DNA of 10,283 nucleotides. Origin: Sphingomonas sanxanigenens (GTDB lineage: Bacteria > Pseudomonadota > Alphaproteobacteria > Sphingomonadales > Sphingomonadaceae). The DNA is taken from assembly GCA_003240855.1 (NCBI GenBank), contig QFNN01000109.1:1-10283 (forward strand), written 5' to 3'. Below, piece after piece: positions 1-6,501 of this stretch (positions are counted from its first letter, which is position 1; the number at the start of each line of letters is the position of its first letter). The translations under genes and the position numbers were made by a program. The notes under the pieces were generated by a model. It worked only from the letters and a program-made list of their open reading frames with translations, was not told the DNA's origin and made no database searches.

Positions 1-154
1 GCAGGAAGCGCTGGCCGCCGCGGCTTTCCGGCACGACATGATCGTAGGTGAAGGCCGTGCTAGCGGCGTCCTGCGACGACGTCAGCTGGCGCTTGCACCA
101 GCAGCAATAGCCGTGATCCTTGCGGCCATGGTTGGTCAGCCGAGGCCGCTTCAC
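1..154 (-). CDS. HNH endonuclease, N-terminal part (cut by window edge)
   Basis: The reading frame starts at GTG (154-152), overlaps the stop of the upstream 88-residue gene by 4 nt (GTGA), and runs off the left edge after 51 codons. A CCWC cluster at residues 17-20 is followed by YDHVVPESRGG at about 37-47. This is the usual HNH core: one zinc knuckle, then Asp-His and a (V/I)VPxSxGG stretch. The family cuts DNA using a metal held by the His/Asn residues. The second zinc knuckle and the final His lie outside the window. In phage early operons such genes serve DNA processing or recombination, but which applies here cannot be told. The start codon rests on the overlap, since no strong ribosome site is seen. 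Confidence 0.7.
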   Translation of the reverse strand, partial: MKRPRLTNHGRKDHGYCCWCKRQLTSSQDAASTAFTYDHVVPESRGGQRFL

Positions 155-417
155 CAGCGCACCTGGCTGGCTTCAACCACAAGCGTGTCGGCGGGCCAGC
201 CGTTTTCGGGGCCGAATGCAAGAGGGGCGTAGCAGACCTGCATCACCGCGTCACGGCCGAGAATTTCGACAAGGTCAGTTTGGCTGATAAGCTGGAGGCC
301 CAGATCCTCCAGCGCAGCCCGAAATCGGCGGTTCCAACCACCATCGGCTTGCCCCGCCCACATGTTGGCGGTGCTCAGCCGTTCGCTATAGCTCATGTTC
401 GGTCGCTGCGTTTTCAT
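151..417 (-). CDS. Small hypothetical phage early protein (88 aa)
   Basis: I do not recognise this protein. It starts at ATG 417-415, overlapping the stop of the preceding gene by 4 nt (ATGA), and is itself overlapped by the HNH gene (GTGA). That places it firmly in the leftward early operon. A longer start 22 codons upstream would lie deep inside the preceding gene and is not preferred. The product is hydrophilic at the N-terminus, with an amphipathic central helix (about residues 28-55) and one Cys near residue 63. It has no membrane segment, signal peptide or obvious HTH. It is probably a small accessory protein expressed with the replication or transposition genes. Confidence 0.6.
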   Translation of the reverse strand: MKTQRPNMSYSERLSTANMWAGQADGGWNRRFRAALEDLGLQLISQTDLVEILGRDAVMQVCYAPLAFGPENGWPADTLVVEASQVRW

Positions 418-1121
418 GCTCGCGCCTCCTGTGCCCGAGCGCGCCGGGCAGCCTCGATCAGCTCGGAATTGGTGAGCGGCCAACGCCAGCCCGACAGGAA
501 CCAGCGCGCGATCTGCGCATCGCGATCGGCGCGCGTGACGGCGAAGCCGCGACGCTCCAGATAGGCCTTGGCTGCCGCCACTTCGGCCATCTGGCGTTCG
601 ACCCAGCCCATGACGGGCTTCTTCGGGAGGGGTGCGACCTCGGCGCGCGGGGGGCAGGATAGCGCCGAGGTCGCCGCCGACGCCTGGGGGGGCTTAGGCA
701 TCGACGTTTCTGTGCGGGTGGCGACCGGCTTTTCAGCCCGGTCCGGACTTGACGGCACGGCCGCGCCGACAGGCTTGCGCTGGCTGGGTCCATCTGGGCC
801 GATCGCCTTCACGTCATCCTTTCCAGACCGGATTTTTTCACCGGCAGGCGACGCGAAATTGGGTGGCGGAGGAGGCGAGGCCTTCACCTCCTCCGCCGGT
901 TGCTGTGCTGGGCGACGGATATCCACCGGCAGCGACAGCCAGTGCGGCTTGCAGAACAGCATGCCCCGGCCGATCGGCGCGCTGCAGCTGCGCGCCATGC
1001 AAGTGACCTGCGGCTTCCACGCGACACCATATTCGGCGCGGGCACGCCTGCAGGCTTCATTGGCCTGCCGCTGCCGCTCGATCTGGCGGGCCGATGGCCG
1101 CACGCCGAAGCCGCGCGTCAC
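414..1121 (-). CDS. Phage protein with N-terminal Cys/His cluster and proline-rich linker (235 aa)
   Basis: The GTG start (1121-1119) overlaps the ParB-like gene's TGA by 4 nt. The protein has three parts. Residues 1-70 are basic and hold C41, C46, C57 and H60 (C-x4-C-x10-C-x2-H followed by WLSLP), a spacing suited to one zinc ion. Residues about 70-170 form a Pro/Ala/Ser-rich, low-complexity linker with a five-proline run. Residues about 170-235 form a compact helical tail containing AKAYLERRGFAV, a conserved-looking WFLSGWRWPLT patch and a final helix. I recall similar CxPHW-type knuckles and 'YLxRRGF' tails in small phage proteins of Proteobacteria, but no function is established. A nucleic-acid-binding adaptor with two domains on a flexible linker is inference. 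Confidence 0.65.
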   Translation of the reverse strand: MTRGFGVRPSARQIERQRQANEACRRARAEYGVAWKPQVTCMARSCSAPIGRGMLFCKPHWLSLPVDIRRPAQQPAEEVKASPPPPPNFASPAGEKIRSGKDDVKAIGPDGPSQRKPVGAAVPSSPDRAEKPVATRTETSMPKPPQASAATSALSCPPRAEVAPLPKKPVMGWVERQMAEVAAAKAYLERRGFAVTRADRDAQIARWFLSGWRWPLTNSELIEAARRARAQEARA

Positions 1122-2188
1122 TTCGCGCCTCCGCCGATCTTGATGCCGCGATACTCGAATAGCGCAATCTGCGCCTGAGCGCGGGCCGCCTCGATCTCGT
1201 CGTCGTCGACCATTTCCTCGCCGGTCGCCAGCTTGGCGACGATCGCGAAGGTCGCGTCGAGTGCCGCGACGAGCCCGGCCGTGTTTGTTTCCTTGTTTGT
1301 TTCCTCGCCCTCGCGGAGCGTGAAGCCTGCGGGCAGCAGCGCCGCCAGCTGGGCCAGCGCGCCCTTCTTCTCGGCCGCGCCCATGCGCTGGAACGTGCCG
1401 ATGAACGCGCTCAGTCGCTTCGTGGCCGGATCGGCTTTCGGACGCTGGTTGAGCGTCGCAAGCGCCTCGGAAACCGATCGCGCGCCACCCTCGACGAGCA
1501 GCTCCACGATCGCGCGCTGCAGCCGGTCGGGCTGTTTCGCCAGCGCGCGCAGCTGGGTGGCATTGCGGGCGATCGGATTGTCGCGCAGCTGCGCCACGAG
1601 CGACGGCAACAGGCGGCGGTGCAGGAGAAGATCGCGCTCGATCGTGCGGCGCGAGTAGCCGAAGCGCTGGGCGATCTCGTCAGACCAGCCATATGCATCC
1701 GTCATCGTGTCGTTTGCATCGGCAGCTTCTTCCTTCAGCTGCTTTTGCCAGCGCGAATTGGCCGAGGCGGCACGACCGTCCTTGGCCGGATCGACGCCCA
1801 TCTGAACCTTCTTCAGCGCGATGAGCTCGGCCATGAAGGCCGCACGGTCGATCGGGTCGAGATCGCGCTTGATGAGGTTTTCCTGCACCTCGCGCATCCG
1901 CCGCTCGGCGCTGTCCGAGCTGACTTCGCGGGCGAGGATGTAGGCAAGGCCGGCGCGCTGGGCGGCGACAAAGCGATGGCCGCCGGCGACGACGCAGTAA
2001 GGCGCGGTGCTGCCCTTGCAGATCTCGATCGGCGTCAGCTGACCGTCATTGCGCATGATGTTGGCAAGGGCGTCGGCCCAGTCGAGGTCGATCGGGCGGA
2101 GGCGCTGACCAAGTTCGATGTCGGTGAGCGGGACCAGGAAGATATGGCCGACGATTTCGGGCGACGGCTCGATGGGGCGCGCGGCCAT
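1118..2188 (-). CDS. ParB/Spo0J-type nuclease-domain protein of prophage
   Basis: This 356-residue protein has the ParB N-terminal fold. GGHRFVAAQRAG (residues 69-80) matches ParB box II, the CTP/phosphate loop usually written GERRxxA. ENLIKRDLDPIDRA (103-116) matches the next conserved ParB block. A helix-turn-helix follows at about 168-190 (WSDEIAQRFGYSRRTIERDL), then a helical C-terminus. I chose ATG 2188-2186, one base after the TAG of the upstream gene, over a start 13 codons earlier inside that gene. A purine-rich GAGAGGG stands at a fitting distance. Chromosomal ParB pairs with ParA and parS. No ParA lies beside this gene, and ParB-domain proteins are common in early operons of transposable and other phages, so a role in phage DNA replication or regulation is more likely than partition. 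Confidence 0.85.
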   Translation of the reverse strand: MAARPIEPSPEIVGHIFLVPLTDIELGQRLRPIDLDWADALANIMRNDGQLTPIEICKGSTAPYCVVAGGHRFVAAQRAGLAYILAREVSSDSAERRMREVQENLIKRDLDPIDRAAFMAELIALKKVQMGVDPAKDGRAASANSRWQKQLKEEAADANDTMTDAYGWSDEIAQRFGYSRRTIERDLLLHRRLLPSLVAQLRDNPIARNATQLRALAKQPDRLQRAIVELLVEGGARSVSEALATLNQRPKADPATKRLSAFIGTFQRMGAAEKKGALAQLAALLPAGFTLREGEETNKETNTAGLVAALDATFAIVAKLATGEEMVDDDEIEAARAQAQIALFEYRGIKIGGGAK

Positions 2189-2189
2189 C

Positions 2190-2468
2190 CTAGAGGCCCT
2201 CTCTCGCGAGGAACTTGTTGATCGCATCAGTGACGCGCTGGCTCTTGCGGCCGCGCAGCAGGTCGTTGACGCTTTTCGTCGGGAGATCGTTGATCCGCTC
2301 GAACTGGGCGACGCTTCGGAAGCGCTTGCGGATCGCCGCCTTCAGGTCTTCGGGGTGCATCGGCAGCGCGTCGGACGGCGATGGCAAGGTCGCCTCGATC
2401 GGCTCCTCCTCGCGTATCTTGAAGCGGAAGCGGTTGAGCACGCCGCCGATGATGGTGCGGGCTGTCAT
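2190..2468 (-). CDS. Ner/Nlp-like DNA-binding protein, second copy (92 aa)
   Basis: Residues 37-92 (MHPEDLKAAIRKRFRS, then the FER, L, SV and RGR positions) form a small helix-turn-helix domain like Ner of phage Mu and the bacterial Nlp/SfsB proteins. It is clearly paralogous to the gene just upstream: both share MHxEDxKAxIRKRxRS, FER, SV, RGRxSxR and a closing AI-x3-L helix. The extra 36-residue N-terminus is basic, then acidic and proline-containing, and absent from the first copy. The start ATG 2468 lies 2 nt past the preceding stop, which fits translational coupling. A shorter start at the MHPED methionine (2360) is possible. Ner in Mu represses the early and repressor promoters, and a similar role here is inferred. 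The stop is 1 nt before the ParB-like gene. Confidence 0.75.
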   Translation of the reverse strand: MTARTIIGGVLNRFRFKIREEEPIEATLPSPSDALPMHPEDLKAAIRKRFRSVAQFERINDLPTKSVNDLLRGRKSQRVTDAINKFLAREGL

Positions 2469-2470
2469 GT

Positions 2471-2728
2471 CTAGTGCGCCGCCGCATTTAGACGGTGCGC
2501 ATCATTGCTGAGCGAGCTATCTACCGAAACTATGGATTCTTGCTTTTCCAATGCTTCGCGCAGCACCCGCTCGATGGCCGCCTTCGTGCGCGCGCTGGGC
2601 CGACCGCGGAAAATCTCGGAGACTGACTGTTTGGCGAGCCCCTCAGCCCGCTCAAAGGCACCGATGGAGCGATACCGCTTCCGGATGATCGCTTTGATGT
2701 CTTCTCGATGCATCCCGTCGACAAGCAT
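2471..2728 (-). CDS. Ner/Nlp-like DNA-binding protein, first early gene (85 aa)
   Basis: This is the first gene of the leftward early operon, divergent from the repressor. Residues 6-60 (MHREDIKAIIRKRYRS and onward, through RGRPSARTKAAI) match the Ner-type HTH fold, in which a YRSxxAFxxxxGLxxxSVSxxxRGR pattern forms the recognition part. The tail after about residue 65 is polar and likely flexible. ATG 2728-2726 is preferred. The longest reading, from 2791, would translate the operator palindrome, and MHRED at 2713 remains an alternative. A weak GGAT lies about 10 nt upstream. In Mu, Ner shuts off the early and repressor promoters, and this gene's place next to the operator is as expected for that role. 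Confidence 0.75.
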   Translation of the reverse strand: MLVDGMHREDIKAIIRKRYRSIGAFERAEGLAKQSVSEIFRGRPSARTKAAIERVLREALEKQESIVSVDSSLSNDAHRLNAAAH

Positions 2729-2751
2729 CACATTTATCCGTGAATTATGGA

Positions 2752-2782
2752 ACGATATTTCGTGTTTATACCGAAATATCGT
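2752..2782. promoter_or_regulatory. Divergent operator: 11-bp perfect inverted repeat
   Basis: ACGATATTTCG (2752-2762) and its exact reverse complement CGAAATATCGT (2772-2782) are separated by 9 bp. Each arm is itself near-palindromic (CGA-N4-TCG), and the arm centres are 20 bp apart, about two helical turns. It lies between the divergent repressor and Ner-like genes, so it is the natural binding site for one or both. The perfect match is seen directly; the protein that binds is inferred. Confidence 0.7.
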
Positions 2783-2791
2783 GCATATCAA
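2765..2791 (-). promoter_or_regulatory. Candidate early promoter of the prophage
   Basis: On the minus strand TTGATA (2791-2786) and TATAAA (2770-2765) could serve as -35 and -10, though the 15-bp spacer is short. The -10 sits in the 9-bp gap between the operator arms, so a bound repressor would cover it. The start of transcription would fall near 2758, about 30 nt before the first Ner-like gene. Confidence 0.35.
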
Positions 2792-2794
2792 CAG

Positions 2795-3163
2795 ATGACA
2801 GAAATGCAGGCTCTTTTAGCGCGTTTCGGCGGCCGTCTTCGTGAGGAGCGGCTGCGTAAGATGCTAAATCAAGAGGATTTTTCCGCACTTGCGGGGCTGA
2901 AGAAAAACAGCCAGGTGCTCTACGAGACCGGCAAATCGGCACCGACCGTTGAGTATCTCTATCGTCTCGCGGGCCAAGGCATTGACGTCGATTACATCTT
3001 CACTGGCCGCCGATCGAACGGCTCAGGCAATCATATGGACGCGCTCGTTCTAAACATGCTGGCTCAGCTGAGCGCGCGGGAACGCGAAGCGGTTTTGCAG
3101 CTGCTCATGACGTTGTCCGGAAATGTGATCGATCTTGCATCTCTCGGTCAGAGTGCGGAGTAA
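2795..3163 (+). CDS. XRE-family repressor (likely prophage immunity repressor)
   Basis: This 122-residue protein has an HTH domain of the Xre/Cro/CI type at about residues 10-70: RLREERLRKMLNQEDFSAL, then the recognition helix region around KKNSQVLYETGKSAPTVEYL and the ending GIDVDYIFTGRR, which is typical of this subfamily. A short C-terminal helix (about 83-108) probably dimerises. It lacks a LexA/S24 protease domain, so induction would not occur by RecA-driven self-cleavage. The start at 2795 is chosen because earlier starts would translate the operator. ATG 2804 is also possible, and neither has a clear ribosome site, so a short-leader message is conceivable. It diverges from the Ner-like gene and probably keeps the early operon off. 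Confidence 0.8.
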   Translation: MTEMQALLARFGGRLREERLRKMLNQEDFSALAGLKKNSQVLYETGKSAPTVEYLYRLAGQGIDVDYIFTGRRSNGSGNHMDALVLNMLAQLSAREREAVLQLLMTLSGNVIDLASLGQSAE

Positions 3164-3194
3164 GGGCCGCGCGATCCTAAGTCGGGGGAATAGG

Positions 3195-3401
3195 GTGGAA
3201 GACGGGAAGGCTTGTCCGCAATGCGCCGAGACGGTGAAGGTCAATGCCAGGGTCTGCCGCTTCTGCGGCTGGAACTTTGAAAAGCAAAACGCCCAGCCGC
3301 CAGCGGCGTCCAAGAACAGCTTTCAGAGCTGCCTGGGCTGCGTCGGCATGTGCATCGTGGCGCTCGTCATCCTCGCTGCAGTAGGCTCTGTTATGCGCTA
3401 A
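3195..3401 (+). CDS. Zinc-ribbon membrane protein in the lysogeny transcript (68 aa)
   Basis: The GTG start at 3195 is preceded by a purine-rich GGGGGA ribosome site. A longer frame from 3135 would overlap the repressor end. The N-terminal half is a zinc ribbon of the UPF0547/short-rubredoxin-like type: CPQC at residues 7-10 and CRFC at 21-24 followed by GWNF. After a Pro/Ala/Ser linker, residues about 47-66 are hydrophobic (GCVGMCIVALVILAAVGSV) and should form one membrane helix, giving a cytoplasmic zinc ribbon tethered to the inner membrane. It follows the repressor by 31 nt on the same strand, so it is probably expressed in the lysogen. Genes in that position often alter host surface or exclude other phages; that role here is only a guess. 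Confidence 0.65.
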   Translation: MEDGKACPQCAETVKVNARVCRFCGWNFEKQNAQPPAASKNSFQSCLGCVGMCIVALVILAAVGSVMR

Positions 3402-3438
3402 GCGTTGGCGCGGATGGAGGCCAGCCGGTCGAAGAAAA

Positions 3439-3550
3439 CGGTCCCAGTTCGGCGACCCACATTGCGAACGAGGGATCGCCCGCGCCGCCCGAAATCCGCC
3501 AATCACCGCCTATTTCGTGCGGTTATCCGCCGGCGGTCCCACTTTCGGCG
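3439..3550 (+). repeat. Pair of near-identical repeats, candidate transposase sites
   Basis: CGGTCCCAGTTCGGCG (3439-3454) and CGGTCCCACTTTCGGCG (3534-3550) match except for one insertion and one substitution. They are in the same orientation, 95 bp apart. The TCCCA core recurs in the cluster at 3753-3829, so they may be distal members of one set of phage-end binding sites. Confidence 0.4.
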
Positions 3551-3562
3551 TCTCAACGGCTT

Positions 3563-3589
3563 CTAAGAAGCGCCTCACGCGCTTATTAG
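3563..3589 (+). terminator. Imperfect hairpin after the lysogeny genes
   Basis: CTAAGAAGCGC (3563-3573) pairs with GCGCTTATTAG (3579-3589) with one mismatch around a 5-nt loop. It lies 160 bp past the zinc-ribbon gene. No T-run follows on the plus strand, so it is a weak terminator candidate or just a structural element. Confidence 0.3.
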
Positions 3590-3752
3590 AGGCCCGTAAG
3601 GCGCGGATTGGCGCGGTTGAGAGGGTTAAGAGGTGACGGGACGCGACTCTGGGATGTCCTGTCGCTGCGATGTCTAACTGGCCCACCACTCTAGACAGGC
3701 CCTCACCCCGCGCCGGCCCGCCCGATGCCGCTGAAAGGCCCGAAAATCCGCA

Positions 3753-3829
3753 GAAATCCCATTTTGTCCCGGCTAATGCCGGAATATCCCACTTACTCCA
3801 GAATGAAGTGTCCCCTTACACCGGAAATG
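3753..3829 (+). repeat. Three tandem 24-26 bp repeats at the inferred prophage end
   Basis: Repeats at 3753-3778, 3782-3805 and 3805-3829 share GAA, TCCC followed by a pyrimidine/A-rich core (CCCATTTTGTCC, CCCACTTACTCC, CCCCTTACACC) and end in AATG. They have the same orientation and step by 29 and 23 bp. Mu-type transposases bind about 22-bp sites repeated near each phage end, which this arrangement fits. If the end is the CA at 3819-3820, only the last repeat would straddle the junction. Confidence 0.45.
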
Positions 3830-3906
3830 CGCCCTCGGCACATTTCCCCAACAACCTCCATCGCAAATGGTTGCGCTCGCCTTCGGCTTCCCCGATCTAT
3901 TCGCCC

Positions 3907-6444
3907 ATGAGTCTGTTCGCGTCCTCGCCCGTGGCGGCGGTGCTTGGGCCTACCAACACCGGCAAGACCCACCTCGCCGTCGAGCGCATGTGTGGTCATT
4001 CGAGCGGGATGATCGGCTTTCCCCTGCGCCTGCTTGCGCGCGAGGTCTATGATCGGGTGGTCGCGATCAAGGGCGTCGAGCATGTCGCGCTGATCACCGG
4101 CGAGGAAAAGATCCTGCCGCCCAGGGCGCGCTATTTCCTGTGCACCGCCGAGAGCATGCCTCTGAGCGCAGGCCGGGAGGCCGGAAGCGACCGGCAAATG
4201 CCGCGCGACGTGGCTTTCGTCGCGATCGACGAGGCGCAGCTCGGCGCGGATCCCGAGCGCGGGCATGTCTTTACCGATCGTCTGCTGCGCGCGCGGGGAC
4301 GCGAGGAGACTTTGATCCTCGGATCGGATTCGCTGCGGCCGATGCTGCGCGCGCTGCTCCCCGATGCGGAGATCATCGCGCGCCCGCGTTTCTCGACGCT
4401 CAGGTACGCCGGGGTGAAGAAGCTTTCCCGCCTGCCCAAACGCTCGGCGATCGTCGCTTTCTCGGCCGAGGAGGTTTACGCCGTGGCGGAAATGCTCCGT
4501 CGTCTGCGCGGCGGGGCGGCGGTCGTGATGGGCGCGTTGTCGCCGCGCACGCGCAATGCGCAGGTCGCGATGTTCCAGGCCGGCGAGGTCGACTATCTGG
4601 TCGCGACCGACGCGATCGGCATGGGGCTCAACATGGACGTGGCGCATGTCGCTTTCGCCTCGCTCGCCAAGTTCGACGGGCGGCGGCAGCGCCGGCTGAC
4701 GCTCGCGGAAATGGCGCAGATCGCCGGCCGCGCCGGCCGTCACCAGCGTGACGGAACATTCGGCACGCTTACCGGGCACGACATGTTCGCGCCCGAGGAG
4801 GTGGAGGCGATCGAGGCGCATCGCTTCCCCCCGCTCGATCATCTCTACTGGCGCGACGGCGATCCCGACATGTCGAGTCTCGAAGCGCTGATCGACGCGC
4901 TCGAGCGCCGGCCCGATCGCCCCGTGCTGCGCGCCGCGCCGCAGGCGACCGACCTCGCGGTGCTCAAGCAGCTCGCGGCGGAGGATTGGGTGCGCGATCG
5001 CGCGCGGGGCGGCGCGATGGTGCGCCGGCTGTGGGCGGCCTGCTCGCTTCCCGATTTCCGCAAGTCCGGCGTCGACCAGCATAGCCGCTTCGTCGCGCGC
5101 ATCTTCCGCGCGCTGAGCGAGGGCGACGCTCATATTCCGCATACATGGTTCGCCGAGGAGATCGCGCGGCTCGACAGCGTGTCGGGCGATGTCGAGACGA
5201 TCGCCGGGCGGATCGCGGCGGCGCGGAGCTGGGCCTATATCGCGCACCGGGCGGACTGGCTCGCCGACCCCGCTCACTGGGCCGAGCGGACGCGCGCGCT
5301 GGAGGAGAAGCTGTCCGACGCGCTCCACGCCGGGTTGACCCAGCGCTTCGTCGATCGGCGGACGACGGTGCTGATGCGCGAGGTCGGCGCGGATTCGGCG
5401 TTGCTGCCGGTGACGGTCAGCGCCGACGGCGAAGTGCGCGTCGACGACGAGCCGATCGGATCGCTGACCGGCTTCGCTTTTCGTGCGCTGCCCGAGGCGC
5501 GCGCCGCCGATCACCGCAAGCTGCTCGCCGCCGCCGAACGCCGGCTGGCGGGCGAACGCGCTGAGCGCGCGCGCCTGCTCGCGGCGGACGGCGACGACGG
5601 TTTCGCGCTGGTCGCCGATGCGGGGCAGGCGCCCGCGATCCGCTGGCGCGGGTTGGAAGTGGCGCGCCTTGAAAAGGGGAAGGCGTTGCTCGCGCCGCGC
5701 ATCAGGGTCGATCGACCGATCGCTGCGCTGCCCGAGGCGCAGCGTCTGGCGATCGAGGCGCGGCTGGAACGCTGGCTCGCGGCGCGGGTCGCCGGCCTGC
5801 TTTCCCCGCTGGCGCGCATCGTCGCCGGCGCGCGCGATCCGCAGGTCGCGCCGGCGCTTCGGGCGCTGTTCGCTCCGCTCGGCGAAAATGGCGGGGTGAT
5901 CGCACGGCGCGTCGTCGACGATGCCGTCGCCGGGCTCGACAAGGCGGCGCGGCGCGAGGCGCGGCGGATCGGCGTCAGCATCGGCGCGCTCGACATATTC
6001 GCGCCCGCGCTCCTCAAGCCCGAGCCGATGCGCTGGCGCCTCGCGCTGGAGGCGGCGCGCAGCGGCGTCCCGCTGCCGCCGCCGCCGCCCGCCGGGGTCG
6101 CGCTGCTCGCTGCCGATCCGCGCGTCGCGTCCGCCGGGTTCCGGCTGCTCGGCAGGCAGATGCTGCGCGTCGATCTTGTCGAGCGCATCGCCCGCGCCGC
6201 GCACGACGCCCGCGACGGACGCCGCCCTTTCACGCCCGATCCCTCGCTTGCGACCTCGATGGGGCTGACGCCTGCATCGCTCGCGCGGCTGATGGAGGCG
6301 CTGGGCTTCCGGCCCACGCCGGGCGCGCAAGATGCGCCGCCGGGCTGGGTCTGGTCGCCGCGCCGCCGCCCGCGCAAGGATGCGCCGTCACGCCCCGGCA
6401 ACGCCTTTGCCGGCCTCGCCGACCTTGTGCAGCATGGCCGCTGA
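3907..6444 (+). CDS. SUV3/MgpS-like superfamily 2 RNA/DNA helicase
   Basis: This 845-residue protein has the helicase motifs in order: Walker A GPTNTGKT (14-21), DEAQ box (108-111), then in the second RecA-like domain ATDAIGMGLNM (233-243) and QIAGRAGR (271-278), the arginine-finger motif VI. This set, with the early Walker A, is that of the SUV3-like helicases. Mitochondrial SUV3 unwinds RNA for decay; alphaproteobacterial relatives are little characterised. Residues about 290-845 are Ala/Arg-rich and helical, longer than in SUV3, with no domain I can name. The start at MSLFASSPVAAVLGPTNTGK follows family practice. Reading back to 3670 would add 79 unrelated residues from the prophage end. 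No clear ribosome site precedes 3907. The S4 gene follows by 57 nt and is probably co-transcribed. Confidence 0.88.
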   Translation: MSLFASSPVAAVLGPTNTGKTHLAVERMCGHSSGMIGFPLRLLAREVYDRVVAIKGVEHVALITGEEKILPPRARYFLCTAESMPLSAGREAGSDRQMPRDVAFVAIDEAQLGADPERGHVFTDRLLRARGREETLILGSDSLRPMLRALLPDAEIIARPRFSTLRYAGVKKLSRLPKRSAIVAFSAEEVYAVAEMLRRLRGGAAVVMGALSPRTRNAQVAMFQAGEVDYLVATDAIGMGLNMDVAHVAFASLAKFDGRRQRRLTLAEMAQIAGRAGRHQRDGTFGTLTGHDMFAPEEVEAIEAHRFPPLDHLYWRDGDPDMSSLEALIDALERRPDRPVLRAAPQATDLAVLKQLAAEDWVRDRARGGAMVRRLWAACSLPDFRKSGVDQHSRFVARIFRALSEGDAHIPHTWFAEEIARLDSVSGDVETIAGRIAAARSWAYIAHRADWLADPAHWAERTRALEEKLSDALHAGLTQRFVDRRTTVLMREVGADSALLPVTVSADGEVRVDDEPIGSLTGFAFRALPEARAADHRKLLAAAERRLAGERAERARLLAADGDDGFALVADAGQAPAIRWRGLEVARLEKGKALLAPRIRVDRPIAALPEAQRLAIEARLERWLAARVAGLLSPLARIVAGARDPQVAPALRALFAPLGENGGVIARRVVDDAVAGLDKAARREARRIGVSIGALDIFAPALLKPEPMRWRLALEAARSGVPLPPPPPAGVALLAADPRVASAGFRLLGRQMLRVDLVERIARAAHDARDGRRPFTPDPSLATSMGLTPASLARLMEALGFRPTPGAQDAPPGWVWSPRRRPRKDAPSRPGNAFAGLADLVQHGR

Positions 6445-6501
6445 GCCAGGGTGGGGGAGCGGGTCGGCGCCGGTCCGAATGCGTTGGAAGCGCACGCCCT
6501 T

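Larger units (their letters stand above)
1..3820. mobile_element. End of a Mu-like (transposable) prophage, early/immunity region
   Basis: Seen: a repressor-like HTH gene diverges from a tightly packed leftward operon of two Ner/Nlp-like proteins, a ParB-like protein, small unknown proteins and an HNH endonuclease. A gene-poor stretch with same-orientation repeats follows before housekeeping genes begin. Known: Mu-type phages place the repressor near the left end, divergent from ner and the transposition genes. Inference: the prophage enters from the left and its end lies near 3820, where the minus strand would begin 5'-TGTA, as Mu does. No integrase, tRNA attachment site or transposase is visible here. 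The exact end is uncertain by tens of bases, and a non-Mu temperate phage or island remains possible. Confidence 0.6.
3402..3906. other. 505-bp gene-free stretch: prophage end and helicase upstream region
   Basis: No convincing gene is present. It contains an imperfect hairpin (3563-3589), two 16-17 bp repeats (3439-3454, 3534-3550) and a cluster of three longer repeats (3753-3829). The prophage end is placed near 3820, leaving about 86 bp of chromosomal DNA before the helicase. No strong promoter or ribosome site for the helicase is seen. A frame open from 3670 joins the helicase but crosses the repeats and resembles nothing. Confidence 0.5.

Noticed and set aside
568..1143. A 191-codon plus-strand frame
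   Set aside because: It mirrors the Cys/His-cluster gene, whose operon overlaps and motifs make the minus strand coding.
2729..2791. Longer start for the first Ner-like protein
   Set aside because: It would translate the operator palindrome and lie over the promoter.
3670..3906. Upstream extension of the helicase by 79 codons
   Set aside because: It crosses the phage-end repeats and resembles no domain. The family start and the Walker A distance fit 3907.
3793..6330. An 845-codon open frame antisense to the helicase
   Set aside because: Its composition is Arg/Ala/Gly/Pro-rich with no domain pattern, a by-product of GC-rich codon bias opposite a real gene.
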